Source: Amorphoplanes digitatis
GTDB taxonomy: Bacteria > Actinomycetota > Actinomycetes > Mycobacteriales > Micromonosporaceae
Reading direction: 5' to 3'
DNA length: 64,000 bases
Assembly: GCF_014205335.1 (NCBI RefSeq)
Contig: NZ_JACHNH010000001.1
Location: 1,550,001-1,614,000 of the forward strand
Position numbers and translations under genes: made by a program. Below are positions 48,608 through 58,014 of this stretch, one piece after another (positions within the stretch are counted from its first letter, which is position 1; each line of letters starts with the position of its first letter). Under the pieces are notes generated by a model. The model did not search any database. It was given only the letters and a program-made list of their open reading frames with translations, and was not told the DNA's origin.

Positions 48608-50637
48608 ACCAGCCCGTCGGCGATGACGCCCGGCCGGCCCGCGGTGCCCTCCACCCTGATCCGCACGGTGTGCCGCGTGCTGTCGTTCCAGGCGCGGGTC
48701 CACACCGCCCGCCGGTTCAGCGTCCGCGGCGAGCGGAGATCGATCATCCCGGCCGGCCGGCCGTCCACGTAGACCTGCACCCGGCCCGAGGCCGCCGTGC
48801 GGCTCACCGCGAGCGACGCCGACCGGCCGGTGAAAGACCAGCTCAGCGACGCGTTCGCGGCGGTGCTGCGCAGGGCGCCGCCGCCCAGGTACGCGCGGCC
48901 GCCCAGCGTGCGCCAGGCACCGGTCCGCGCGGCACGGGACTCCGCGACGAGCACCGCCGTACGGGCGACGGTCACCGACCGTGCGTTGCCCGCCCGGTCC
49001 GTGGCGCGCAGGCCGTACGTGGTCGGCACCCCGGCCCGCACCGCGCCGGCCCAGGTCCGCACGCCCCCGCCGAGGCCGACGGTGGCCGGGCCGCTCAGCG
49101 TGACGCGGCGCAGCCCGCCGACGTCCGCCGCGGCCCAGCGCACCCGTACCGGCACGACCCCGTTCAGCGAGCCGGTGCGCAGCAGCACGCTCGGGCCACC
49201 GGTGAACCGGGGAAGCGTGCGGTCCGACACGATCGTCACGGTGGCGTTCGCCGTGCGGCCGTTCAGCGCCACCGCGCGGATCCGCAGCTTGTGGCGTCCG
49301 GCGGGGATCCGCAGCGGATCGCTGCGGTGCCCGCTCGGCGACGACGCGGCAAGCGCGTCGTCGACAAGCAGGTCGAAGCGGTACAGCAGCGAGGTCGGCG
49401 TGGCGACGCGCCAGAACGGCCGGATCACGCCACGGGTGTACCAGGTGCGGCCGACCCGGGTCGCGCCGTTCAGCTTGGACAGCGCGAGGTTGCGGGGCCC
49501 GGCCGCCGCGATGCTGCGGATCGACCCGAGCTGGGCGTACAGGGAGCTGCCGGGGCACTCGGTCTTGCCCGTGTCGCGGTGCCCGGCGATCCGGTTCAGC
49601 GTCGCCCGGCTGCCCTTGCGGTACCGGTCGCTGCCGCCCGAGATCAGCGCGACCCGGCCGGCCGGCGTGTTCCCGTATGCCCCGATCTTGTACGCCGCGA
49701 CCTGCGCGATCACCCGCTTGACCTTCGCCGTCACCGAGCGCCCGGAGTAGTCCCCGAGCACCGCGATCGCGCTGCTGCGCGAGTTGAAGCCGAGGGTGTG
49801 CGCGCCGACCACCGCCCGGGCGACCCCGCCGCCGCGCCCCTCGAAGAGGGTGCCGCACCTGTCGACGAGGAAGTTGTAGCCGATGTCGTCCCAGTGCTTG
49901 CTCTTGACGTGGTACGCCTGGATGCCGCGGATGATCGCCGCCGACTCGGAGCAGCGGTAGCCGTTGGTCCCGGCCGTGTGGTGCACGAAGAGGACCTGCA
50001 CGTCCGTCGAGTACTCCGGTACGGCCCGCACGATGGACTCGTCCGCGCCCCACCGGGCCCGGCTCACCAGCCTCGGCGCCGGCCTCGGCTGGACGGCGAC
50101 GCGCGCGGTGCCCTGCGGCGGTGCCGCGGGCGGTGCCGCCGCCGGCGGCGGGTCGCCGGGGTCGATCAGGTCCAGCCGCAGCCCGGCCGGCGCCCCGGCG
50201 CGGCCCGGGCCCGCGACGACCCGGGCCTCGATCCCGTCGGAGTCGCCGACCCAGAGCGGGTCGGTGCCGCCCCGGGAACCGGGCTCGGCAGGGGAGACGC
50301 CGTCGGCCTCCAGCGGCTGCCACCCGGTCCACGTGCCGTCCGCGGCCCGTCGGGTGCGTACCTCGACCGCGCCGGCGAGCGCGGCGCGCGGATCGGTCCA
50401 GGTCGCACCGACGAGGCTGAACGGCCGGGTGGTCCGCCGCGGCACCGCGCCGGCCGCCGCGGCGGCCCGGCCGGACACCAGCTCGATCGTCTCCAGCGTC
50501 GGCCCGGCGGGCGCCCGGCCCGCCGCCACCATCGCGGGGGCGGCGCCGCCCCCGCTCGCCGCCACTGTCGCCGCGCCGCTCAGCGCGACTGCGGTGCCGA
50601 GCATCGTGGCAATGACTCGCCCGTGCGTCTTCCCCAC
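48595..50637 (-). CDS. Secreted PGRP-type N-acetylmuramoyl-L-alanine amidase
   Basis: 680 aa from the GTG at 50637 with a GGGGGG site. Signal peptide in the first ~30 residues (TMLGTAVALSGAATVAASGG). The PGRP/amidase_2 domain (~190-360) has zinc ligands in FVHHTAGTNGY, GHRDTGKTECPG and the Cys of ECPG; SRARWGADESIV marks its start. Long C-terminal region of immunoglobulin-like and beta-sandwich repeats (~390-680) is likely for wall or sugar binding. Expected to cut the amide bond between muramic acid and the stem peptide. Confidence 0.9.
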   Translation of the reverse strand: MGKTHGRVIATMLGTAVALSGAATVAASGGGAAPAMVAAGRAPAGPTLETIELVSGRAAAAAGAVPRRTTRPFSLVGATWTDPRAALAGAVEVRTRRAADGTWTGWQPLEADGVSPAEPGSRGGTDPLWVGDSDGIEARVVAGPGRAGAPAGLRLDLIDPGDPPPAAAPPAAPPQGTARVAVQPRPAPRLVSRARWGADESIVRAVPEYSTDVQVLFVHHTAGTNGYRCSESAAIIRGIQAYHVKSKHWDDIGYNFLVDRCGTLFEGRGGGVARAVVGAHTLGFNSRSSAIAVLGDYSGRSVTAKVKRVIAQVAAYKIGAYGNTPAGRVALISGGSDRYRKGSRATLNRIAGHRDTGKTECPGSSLYAQLGSIRSIAAAGPRNLALSKLNGATRVGRTWYTRGVIRPFWRVATPTSLLYRFDLLVDDALAASSPSGHRSDPLRIPAGRHKLRIRAVALNGRTANATVTIVSDRTLPRFTGGPSVLLRTGSLNGVVPVRVRWAAADVGGLRRVTLSGPATVGLGGGVRTWAGAVRAGVPTTYGLRATDRAGNARSVTVARTAVLVAESRAARTGAWRTLGGRAYLGGGALRSTAANASLSWSFTGRSASLAVSRTAASGRVQVYVDGRPAGMIDLRSPRTLNRRAVWTRAWNDSTRHTVRIRVEGTAGRPGVIADGLVYLR

Positions 50638-50777
50638 GTGTCCCCCCGCAAAAGCATCAAACTGGCCTAGATCAGGATGAGTCGAGCACGGGGACAATGT
50701 GCCGGGTTGACTGTTGAGTGATGCCGGTCACGAACCCTTGAGGGTGAAGTGTTCTGATTGCGCGACGGGCTGCCGAA

Positions 50778-53114
50778 ATGGTATGCGTGAACCCTGTGCT
50801 GGCAGCCGGCCTGGTGGGCGGCGAACTCGACTCGCAGTCCGCGCCCATGACGCCGCCCAGGCGCAGCGCCAAGCCGGCCTGGTTCTACATCGCCGGCTCC
50901 GTCGCCGCCATCGCCGGCGCCGTGTTCGGCCCGCCCTGGTTGCAGGACCCGGTGATGCTGCTCGCCATCGTCGCCGGCCTGGGCGCGACGGTCTACGCCG
51001 TCCGGCGGGTCGCCCTGCCCGCGCACCGCAGGCCCTGGTGCCTGCTGCTCGTCTCGGCGGCGCTCTTCCTCGTCGGCATCGTGATCCGGGCGGTCGTGCC
51101 CGGCGCGGGCGCGTCCCCGCCGACCTCGATGGCGCTCATCCCCGACGCCTTCGTGGTGCCCGGCTACATCCTGATGGGCTACGGCTTCGCGAACATGCTG
51201 CGCCGCCGGCGCGCCTCCGAGGACGACCCGGCCCGCATCGACGCGATGCTCGTCGGCCTGGCCGCGGCGTTCATGTGCTGGACCTACCTCATCGTGCCGT
51301 CGATGGCGCAGACCGACCTGACGCCGCTGCGCATCGCCAACTCGTTCTTCCCCGTCGCCGACGTGGTGCTGCTCGTGCTCGTCGCGCAGCTCGCGCTCTC
51401 CGGCGGCGCCCGGCAGCCGTCACTGTGGCTGCTCATGACGGCCGCGAGCGCGATGTTCGCCGGCGACTTCATCTTCATGCTGCGCGACGGCGGCCTCGCC
51501 GACGTGCCGGCGCACGCCATCGACGTGCTGTTCATGACCACCTTCCTGTTCGTCGGTGCCGCCGGACTGCACCCGTCGATGCGCACCCTGACCGAGCCGC
51601 AGCAGATCGTCGTCAAGGACCTCAGCAAGGTCCGGACGACGCTCATCGCGCTGCTGGTGGTCGTCCCGACGATCATCACCTCGCTCCAGCCGGCCGGCCC
51701 GCTGCTCAACAGCATCGTCAGCGCCGGCCTCTGCGCCCTGCTGATCCTGGCCGTCTTCGCCCGGGTGGTGCGCTCCAACAACTCGCGGGCGCGCGCCGAG
51801 CGGGCCACCCGCCGCCGGGCCACCCACGACGCGCTCACCGACCTGCCGAACCGGGAACTGCTCGCCGAGACGATCGCGCACTGGGGCGACCGAACCGCCG
51901 ACGAAGACCAGGAGATCAGCCTGCTCTTCATCGACCTGGACCGGTTCAAGATGGTGAACGACCACTGGGGCCACCAGGTCGGCGACGAGCTGCTGTGCGA
52001 GGTCGCCGGCCGGCTCAGCGCGCAGATCCGCGGCGAGGACCTGGTCTGCCGGATCGGCGGCGACGAGTTCGTCATCGCGCTGGCCAGCCCGTCGCACTCG
52101 GCCCTCGCGGAATCGCTCGCCGACCGGGTGCTCGCCGAATTCGCCCGCCCGTTCGAGCTCTCCGTCGGCAACGTCGTGATCTCCGCGTCCATCGGCGTCG
52201 CGAAGGCGCACGGTGGCGCCCGGGCCCTCGAACTGATCCGGGACGCCGACACCGCGATGTACAAGGCCAAGGACAACGGCCGCAACGCGTACGCCCTGTT
52301 CGACACGTCGCTGCGCGACGAGGTCCGTGACCGCATGAACCTGGAGCAGGCGCTGCGCCGGGCACTGCCGCGCGGCGAGCTCTCGGTGCACTACCAGCCG
52401 ATCGTGGAGCTCACCACCGGCCAGATCGACGGCTTCGAGGCGCTGATGCGCTGGACGCACCCCACGCTCGGCGCCGTCTCGCCGGTCGACTTCATCCCGG
52501 TCGCCGAGGACACCGGCCTGATCGTGGAGAGCGGCGCCTGGCTGTTGCGCGAGGCCGCGACCCAGCTCGCACACTGGACCGCCCAGCGCGGCCCCGGCGC
52601 CCGGCGGCTGCACGTCTCCGTCAACGTCTCGGTCCGGCAGCTGCGCGACCGCGCGATCGTCGACATCGTCAGCGACGCGCTCGCCGACACCGGCCTCGGC
52701 CCGGACCAGCTCTGGCTGGAGATCACCGAGTCCGGCGTCATGGAGGACATCGAGACCGCGCTTGTCACCCTCCACGAGCTGCGCGCCCTCGGCGTCACCC
52801 TCTGTATCGACGACTTCGGTACGGGCTACTCCTCCCTGAGCTACCTGAACCGCCTACCCGTCGGCATCGTCAAGATCGACCGGTCGTTCGTCGGCCGGGT
52901 CGGCGAGCACAGCGCCAACGAGCCCATCGTGCGCGCCGTGCTCGCCATGACCCGGGCGATGAACCTGCGCGTCGTCGCCGAGGGCGTCGAGACCGAACTA
53001 CAGCGCGACTGGCTGCGCGAGCAGGGCTGCGACCTGGCACAGGGCTGGCTGTACGGCAAGGCCGAACTACCGGAGAACCTCGAACCCTGGATCCGCCCAC
53101 CGGTCTCGGCCTGA
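50778..53114 (+). CDS. Membrane GGDEF-EAL cyclic-di-GMP protein
   Basis: 778 aa. About eight membrane helices in the first ~330 residues (MASE-like sensor region), then a GGDEF domain with the intact active motif GGDEF (RIGGDEFVIAL near residue 432) and an EAL domain (FEALMRW, DDFGTGYSSL, KIDRSFVGRV). Motifs of both cyclase and phosphodiesterase are intact, so net direction cannot be told. Start ATG 50778. Confidence 0.95.
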   Translation: MVCVNPVLAAGLVGGELDSQSAPMTPPRRSAKPAWFYIAGSVAAIAGAVFGPPWLQDPVMLLAIVAGLGATVYAVRRVALPAHRRPWCLLLVSAALFLVGIVIRAVVPGAGASPPTSMALIPDAFVVPGYILMGYGFANMLRRRRASEDDPARIDAMLVGLAAAFMCWTYLIVPSMAQTDLTPLRIANSFFPVADVVLLVLVAQLALSGGARQPSLWLLMTAASAMFAGDFIFMLRDGGLADVPAHAIDVLFMTTFLFVGAAGLHPSMRTLTEPQQIVVKDLSKVRTTLIALLVVVPTIITSLQPAGPLLNSIVSAGLCALLILAVFARVVRSNNSRARAERATRRRATHDALTDLPNRELLAETIAHWGDRTADEDQEISLLFIDLDRFKMVNDHWGHQVGDELLCEVAGRLSAQIRGEDLVCRIGGDEFVIALASPSHSALAESLADRVLAEFARPFELSVGNVVISASIGVAKAHGGARALELIRDADTAMYKAKDNGRNAYALFDTSLRDEVRDRMNLEQALRRALPRGELSVHYQPIVELTTGQIDGFEALMRWTHPTLGAVSPVDFIPVAEDTGLIVESGAWLLREAATQLAHWTAQRGPGARRLHVSVNVSVRQLRDRAIVDIVSDALADTGLGPDQLWLEITESGVMEDIETALVTLHELRALGVTLCIDDFGTGYSSLSYLNRLPVGIVKIDRSFVGRVGEHSANEPIVRAVLAMTRAMNLRVVAEGVETELQRDWLREQGCDLAQGWLYGKAELPENLEPWIRPPVSA

Positions 53115-53123
53115 CGCGTCCGC

Positions 53124-54032
53124 TCAGGGCTCCACGATCAGCACCACCTTTCCGCGGCCGTGTCCGGCCTCGACGACCGCGTGCGCCTCGGCGGCCTCGG
53201 CCAGCGGATACGCCCGTACCGGCATGGTGAGCACGCCGCGGGCCGCGAGCGCGACGACCTCCCCGAGCCGGGCCGGTGAGCGGCCCGCACGCACCACCAT
53301 GGTGCCGAACTCGGCGGCCGCCTTGTCGTCGACGATCGTGCCGATCCGGTCGCGGGGGACGCCGAGCTCCACCGACGCGGCGATGGCGCCGCGCCCGGCG
53401 GCGTCCAGCGCGACCGTCACCGGTCCCTGCGCGACCGCCCGGACCGCCTCGACCACCCCGTCCCCGTACGCCACCGGGAGCGCACCCAGCCGGCGCAGGT
53501 AGTCGTGGTTGGCCGGGCTTGCCGTGCCGATCACCGTGGCGCCGGCCAGCCGGGCGAGCTGCACCGCGATCGTGCCGACCGAGCCCGCCGCCGCGTGGAC
53601 CAGCAGCGTGTCGCCGGCACCGACCCCGAGCTCGCGCAGCGCGCCGGAGGCGGTCTGCGCGGCCGCCACCAGCGCCGCCGCGGTCGGGAAGTCCAGCTCC
53701 GGTGGCTTGGCCACGACGTCCGAGGCGGGCACGACCACGTGGGTCGCCTGGCCGGCCATCATCGTCGAGCCGAGCACCGGGTCGCCGACCGCCAGGCCCG
53801 TGACCCCTTCGCCGAGCAGTTCGACCACCCCCGAGTACTCCTGGCCGACCTGGTGCGGGAAGTTCTCCGGTCCTCGTTTGATCCACCCTTGGCGTACGGC
53901 GATGTCGAAGGGCTGCACGCCGGCCGCCCGTACCCGGATCCGGACCTGGCCCGGGCCGGGCTCCGGATCGGGGAGGTCGGCGATGCGTAACACCTCTGGC
54001 GGGCCGTACCTGTCGAATACCGCTGCTCTCAT
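53124..54032 (-). CDS. Zinc-independent NADP-dependent quinone oxidoreductase (MDR family)
   Basis: 302 aa from the ATG at 54032 (open to 54047). N-terminal GroES-like domain (FDRYGPPEVLRIADL, GQEYSGVVE), nucleotide motif HAAAGSVGTIAVQLARLAG (AXXGXXG type), C-terminal VVEAGHGRGKVVLIVEP. Reduces quinones or enones with NADPH. Stands alone, ten bases from the GGDEF-EAL gene end. Confidence 0.93.
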   Translation of the reverse strand: MRAAVFDRYGPPEVLRIADLPDPEPGPGQVRIRVRAAGVQPFDIAVRQGWIKRGPENFPHQVGQEYSGVVELLGEGVTGLAVGDPVLGSTMMAGQATHVVVPASDVVAKPPELDFPTAAALVAAAQTASGALRELGVGAGDTLLVHAAAGSVGTIAVQLARLAGATVIGTASPANHDYLRRLGALPVAYGDGVVEAVRAVAQGPVTVALDAAGRGAIAASVELGVPRDRIGTIVDDKAAAEFGTMVVRAGRSPARLGEVVALAARGVLTMPVRAYPLAEAAEAHAVVEAGHGRGKVVLIVEP

Positions 54033-54137
54033 GCGGTGACTCTGCAAGCTGAAGCCGGGTTGAGGTCAAGCGCGGCGCCAGGTCACGATCTGACCCTCCG
54101 CCGCTCCCACCGGACCGGGCATCGCTACCGTTGGCGG

Positions 54138-54710
54138 GTGTCTGAGATCCCGTGGTGGGGGCTTCCCCTCGTCGCAGCCGTGTCTGCCCTGTTCGGGGCG
54201 GGTGTGACCCTGCTCGTGTCGGCCCGCGACAGCTACGCGCGCAGCCGCGCCAAACGGACCAAACGCTGGTACGCCGAGCGCAAGGAGGCGTACATCGCGC
54301 TGATGACGGAGTTCGAGCGGGCCACCTACCGGCTGCGCGCCGCGTACGACGACGACCGGCCCCCGCCCGGCCCGTTCGCGTACCTCGACGCCGTCGGGCC
54401 GGCCCTCATGCAGGTGCGCCTGCTCGCCTCGGGCCAGGTTCGCAGCGCCGCGCTCGCGGTGCACCTGCTGATCGAGGGGCTGTACGCCTCGCGGCCCACG
54501 CCGCCGCCGGGCGTCGACCCGGGCAAGTCGGTGCGCGAGATGCTGGGCCACGTGCCGCTGGTGATGCAGGAGTTCGAGGCCGCGATCCGCGAGGAGCTGG
54601 AGATCAGGGCGACCCCGCCCGCGCCGCTGGTGGTGCACCCGAGGCGGGGCCTTGGTTCGTACATCCGGCGGACTCCCGCCGAGGCCGAGGAGTCCCGCGT
54701 CTCTGGATGA
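54138..54710 (+). CDS. Membrane-anchored hypothetical protein
   Basis: 190 aa, GTG start. One N-terminal membrane helix (WWGLPLVAAVSALFGAGVTL) and a charged, helical cytoplasmic part (KRTKRWYAERKEAYIALMTE, FERATYRLRA). Conserved-looking but not recognised. Similar small single-pass proteins with a coiled-coil tail are frequent in actinobacteria. Confidence 0.7.
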   Translation: MSEIPWWGLPLVAAVSALFGAGVTLLVSARDSYARSRAKRTKRWYAERKEAYIALMTEFERATYRLRAAYDDDRPPPGPFAYLDAVGPALMQVRLLASGQVRSAALAVHLLIEGLYASRPTPPPGVDPGKSVREMLGHVPLVMQEFEAAIREELEIRATPPAPLVVHPRRGLGSYIRRTPAEAEESRVSG

Positions 54711-54765
54711 TCTCGGCGCCTTAGTGGACACTGAACGGCGTCGGCGGACACCTCGGGAGGCGCCC

Positions 54766-55395
54766 ATGTCGGATATCTCGGTCACTGATGCGATCATCCG
54801 CAGCGGCGTCGTCGCCGTGCTGCGGGCACCGACCGCCGACGCCTTCGCGGCGATCGGCGACGTGCTCGTCGAGGCGGGCGTCACCGCGCTGGAGGTGACC
54901 CTCACGTCGCGCGGCTCGTTCGAGGCCATCGCGGGCCTGCGCCGCCAGCTGCCGGCCGGCGTGGCGGTCGGCGCGGGCACGGTGCTCACCCTCGACGACG
55001 CCAAGGCCAGCGTGGACGCGGGCGCGGCCTTCCTGGTCTCGCCCGTGCACGTCCCGGCGCTCGACGGCTTCGAGGTGCCGGTCTATCCGGGCGCGTTCAC
55101 CCCCACCGAGGTCTTCAACGCCAGCCGCGCCGGTGCGCCGCTGGTCAAGCTCTTCCCGGCGGCGAGCCTCGGCCCCCGCTTCCTGAAGGACCTGCACGGC
55201 CCGCTGCCCGGCGTGCGCATCATGCCGACCGGCGGCATCGAGATCGCCGACATCGCGAACTGGCTCACCGCCGGCGCCGCGGCGGTCGGCCTGGGCGGCC
55301 CGCTGATCGGCGACGCCGCCGAGGGCGGCAGCCTGAAGCGGCTCGCGGCCCGCGCGCGCCACGCGGCCGACGCGGTCGCGTTCGCCCGCTCATGA
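54766..55395 (+). CDS. eda: KDPG aldolase (2-keto-3-deoxy-6-phosphogluconate aldolase)
   Basis: 209 aa from ATG 54766, chosen for the GGGAGG site just before it. Class I aldolase TIM barrel: VVAVLRA, Glu in LEVTLTS, GAGTVLTLDDA, and Schiff-base Lys in LVKLFPA; PTGGIE near the C-terminus. Splits KDPG to pyruvate and glyceraldehyde 3-phosphate. Its stop overlaps the next gene's start (ATGA), so the two form an operon for 2-keto-3-deoxygluconate use. Confidence 0.94.
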   Translation: MSDISVTDAIIRSGVVAVLRAPTADAFAAIGDVLVEAGVTALEVTLTSRGSFEAIAGLRRQLPAGVAVGAGTVLTLDDAKASVDAGAAFLVSPVHVPALDGFEVPVYPGAFTPTEVFNASRAGAPLVKLFPAASLGPRFLKDLHGPLPGVRIMPTGGIEIADIANWLTAGAAAVGLGGPLIGDAAEGGSLKRLAARARHAADAVAFARS

Positions 55396-56330
55396 GCGGC
55401 GGCCTGGTCACCCTCGGCGAGACGATGGGCCTGGTCGCGGCGGACGGCATCGGCTCGCTCGAGTTCGCCCGCGGCTTCGCCTTCGGTATCGGCGGCGCGG
55501 AGAGCAACGTCGCGATCGGCGTGGCCCGCCTCGGCGGAAGCGCCACCTGGATCGGCCGGGTCGGCCGGGACGCGACGGGCGACCTGATCGAGCGCCGGCT
55601 GCGGGGCGAGGGCGTGCGCGCGACGGTGATCCGCGACTCCTCGTTCACCGGCCTGATGGTCAAGCACCGCCGGACCGCCGGCCTGCTGCACGTCGACTAC
55701 CACCGGGCCGGCAGCGCCGGCTCGCGCCTGGTACCGGCGGACGTGCCGGCCGCCGCCGTGCGGTCGGCCGGCATCCTGCACGTCACGGGCATCACCCCGG
55801 CGCTGAGCGGCACGGCCCGCGAGACGGTCTTCCACGCGGTCGAGGCCGCACACGCGGCCGGCGTGACGGTGTCGGTCGACGTCAACTACCGGAGCAAGCT
55901 GTGGTCCAGCTACGACGCCGCGCCGGTGCTGCGGGACCTCGTCACCCGGGCGCAGGTGGTCTTCGCCGGGCCCGACGAGGCCGAGCTGGTGCTCGGCCCC
56001 GGCGGGAACCCGGCCGAGCGCCTGGCCGGGCTGGGGCCTTCCGAGGTTGTGATCAAGGACGGGGCGCGGGGCTGCACGGCGCTGATCGAGGGGGAGCGCC
56101 ACGCGGTGAAGGCCCTTGAGGTGACGGTGGTCGACCCGGTCGGCGCGGGTGACGCGTTCGTCGCGGGCTATCTCGCGGACCGGCTGGCCGGGGCCGGCCC
56201 GGCCGCGCGGCTGGGCACGGCCATCGCCGCCGGTGCGTTCGCGGTGACGTTCCCGGGCGACTGCGAGGGCCTGCCCACCCGCCCGGACCTGGAGTCGCTG
56301 CTCTCGGCGACCGACAACGTGTCCCGCTAG
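55392..56330 (+). CDS. kdgK: 2-keto-3-deoxygluconate kinase-like PfkB sugar kinase
   Basis: 312 aa. PfkB family signatures: GGAESNVAIGVARLGG near residue 36 and the catalytic motif VDPVGAGDAFVAGYL near 255 (base Asp of GAGD). Coupled to the KDPG aldolase by a 4-nt overlap, so phosphorylation of 2-keto-3-deoxygluconate is the natural reading. No uronate isomerase or regulator gene is adjacent. Confidence 0.92.
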   Translation: MSGGLVTLGETMGLVAADGIGSLEFARGFAFGIGGAESNVAIGVARLGGSATWIGRVGRDATGDLIERRLRGEGVRATVIRDSSFTGLMVKHRRTAGLLHVDYHRAGSAGSRLVPADVPAAAVRSAGILHVTGITPALSGTARETVFHAVEAAHAAGVTVSVDVNYRSKLWSSYDAAPVLRDLVTRAQVVFAGPDEAELVLGPGGNPAERLAGLGPSEVVIKDGARGCTALIEGERHAVKALEVTVVDPVGAGDAFVAGYLADRLAGAGPAARLGTAIAAGAFAVTFPGDCEGLPTRPDLESLLSATDNVSR

Positions 56331-56388
56331 GTCCTGTTTCGGACCGGGGCCGGGCTGCGGCGGGCACACGGTCCGAAACAGGACCTAG
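56327..56388. terminator. Bidirectional hairpin spanning both stop codons
   Basis: Perfect 19-nt arms 56327-56345 and 56370-56388 (CTAGGTCCTGTTTCGGACC and its complement) with a 24-nt loop. The outermost bases are the TAG stops of the convergent kdgK and PLP-enzyme genes, so the hairpin begins inside both coding ends. Confidence 0.8.
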
Positions 56389-57263
56389 ATCGAGGGGTGG
56401 CCAAAGAGGCCCGGCAGGCCGCCGCTGTGCAGGAACACGACCTTGCCGTCCGGCGGGTTCGCGCGCAGCCCCGCCATGGCCCGGCCCGTGTAGGTCGGGT
56501 CGAGGAACAGGCCCTCGGTGCGCGCGGCGAGTTCGAGCGCGCCGCGTACCGGATCGGTCAGCGTCGCGTAGCCGGCGCCGACGTGCGTGCCGTCGATCTG
56601 CAGCTCCTCGGCCCGGATCGACACTCCCATGCCGTCGAGCAGCCCCGCGACCGCCGCCCGGGCGTCGGGCAGCGCGCCGGTGTCCACACCGAACACCCGG
56701 TCCGGCCCGAGCACCGCGACCAGCCCGGCCATCGTGCCACCCGAGCCGACCGCGACCACCACCGTGCTGAGGTCGGGCAGCTGCACCATCAGTTCGCGGG
56801 CGCAGTCGACGTAGCCCAGCGCCGAGAACGCCGACGTGCCGCCGAACGGGATCACGAAGCCCTCCTGCGCGGCGACCGCCTCCGCGATCGGCGCGTCGCC
56901 CGCCCACACGATCCTGGCGCCGGCCAGGTGATCCAGGATCAGGTTGCCGCGCGCCGCCGCCGGCGGATGCCCGCCCAGCACCAGTACGCACCCCAGGCCG
57001 AGCCGGGCCGCGGCGGCGGCCGTGAGCCGGGCGTGGTTCGACTGCGCCGCACCAGTGGTGACAAGCGTCGTCGCGCCGGCCTTGAGCGCCTGCGCGCAGG
57101 TGTACTGAAGCTTGCGTACCTTGTTGCCGCCGCCGCCGCCGCCGAGGCCGGTCAGGTCGTCCCTCTTGATCCAGAGCTCATCCAGCGCCAGTGCCGTGGC
57201 GAGCCGCGGCGCCGGCTCGAGCGGCGTCGGCCACGTGCCCAGTGAGATCGGCGTCACATCCAC
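56385..57263 (-). CDS. D-cysteine desulfhydrase/ACC deaminase-like PLP enzyme
   Basis: 292 aa from the GTG at 57263. Fold type II PLP protein: IKRDDLTGLGGGGGG then GNKVRKLQY with the PLP lysine, TTGAAQSNHARLTAAAAARL and the phosphate-binding GSGGTMAGLV. Family splits D-cysteine to pyruvate, ammonia and sulfide, or deaminates ACC; which one is not decidable here. Gly run before the Lys is unusually long. Confidence 0.9.
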   Translation of the reverse strand: MDVTPISLGTWPTPLEPAPRLATALALDELWIKRDDLTGLGGGGGGNKVRKLQYTCAQALKAGATTLVTTGAAQSNHARLTAAAAARLGLGCVLVLGGHPPAAARGNLILDHLAGARIVWAGDAPIAEAVAAQEGFVIPFGGTSAFSALGYVDCARELMVQLPDLSTVVVAVGSGGTMAGLVAVLGPDRVFGVDTGALPDARAAVAGLLDGMGVSIRAEELQIDGTHVGAGYATLTDPVRGALELAARTEGLFLDPTYTGRAMAGLRANPPDGKVVFLHSGGLPGLFGHPSI

Positions 57264-57312
57264 GCCGCCGAGTTTAGGACCGTCCCGGCGCTCTGGACCT
57301 AAGATCCCGCTC

Positions 57313-58014
57313 GTGAAATTGCGCGGTGTGCTGCTAGACCTCGATGGCACGCTGGTCGATCACGAGAGCGCGGCCGCGGCCGGCCTGCGGGCCTGGCTGC
57401 CGTCCCTCGGCCTGGCACCGACGGACGAGGCCGTCGCGCGGTGGAGCACCCTGCAGGAGGCGCATCTCGCCGCATGGCGCGCGGGCCGGATCAGCTTCGC
57501 CGAGCAGCGTCGCCGCAGGCTCCGCGACTTTCTGGGTACCGGGGGCAGCGACGCGGAACTGGACGAGGTCTTCGCCGGCTACCTGACCCACTACGAGCGC
57601 GAATGGCGGGCCTACGACGACGTGGCCGGCGCCCTGGCGACGATCGCGGCCGCCGGGCTCGGCACCGCCGTGCTGACCAACGGCACCCGCGACCAGCAGC
57701 GCTGCAAGCTCGCCGCGACCGGCTTGGGCGGACGGGTCGGTCCGATCTACACGATCGACGACCTCGGCGTGGCCAAGCCGCATCCGGACGCGTTCCGCCG
57801 GGCCTGCGCGCGCTGGGGTCTTGCGCCGGGCGCGGTGCTCAGCGTCGGCGACGACCACGCCCTCGACGTGCTCGGCGCCCGCGCGGCCGGCCTGCGCGCG
57901 GCTCACCTGGACCGCCTCGGCCGCGGCCCGGCCGGCGAGGCCCACCGCATCGCGTCCCTCGCCGAGCTGGGCGGGCTGCTCAGCTCAGGTGGAGGACGGG
58001 ACCGCGCGGTGTGA
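57313..58014 (+). CDS. HAD-superfamily phosphatase
   Basis: 233 aa, GTG start at 57313. HAD motifs: DLDGTLVDH (nucleophile Asp), TNGT (motif II), Lys of LGVAKPHP and GDDHALDVLGARAAGL (motif IV). Cap helices from about 20-90. Expected phosphomonoester hydrolase, substrate unknown. Tail overlaps the convergent AAA remnant by 35 bp. Confidence 0.92.
   Translation: MKLRGVLLDLDGTLVDHESAAAAGLRAWLPSLGLAPTDEAVARWSTLQEAHLAAWRAGRISFAEQRRRRLRDFLGTGGSDAELDEVFAGYLTHYEREWRAYDDVAGALATIAAAGLGTAVLTNGTRDQQRCKLAATGLGGRVGPIYTIDDLGVAKPHPDAFRRACARWGLAPGAVLSVGDDHALDVLGARAAGLRAAHLDRLGRGPAGEAHRIASLAELGGLLSSGGGRDRAV

Noticed and set aside
47960..50332. 790-codon open frame on the minus strand
   Set aside because: Out of frame with the PGRP amidase and antisense to the sigma-like gene; Arg/Gly/Pro rich shadow.
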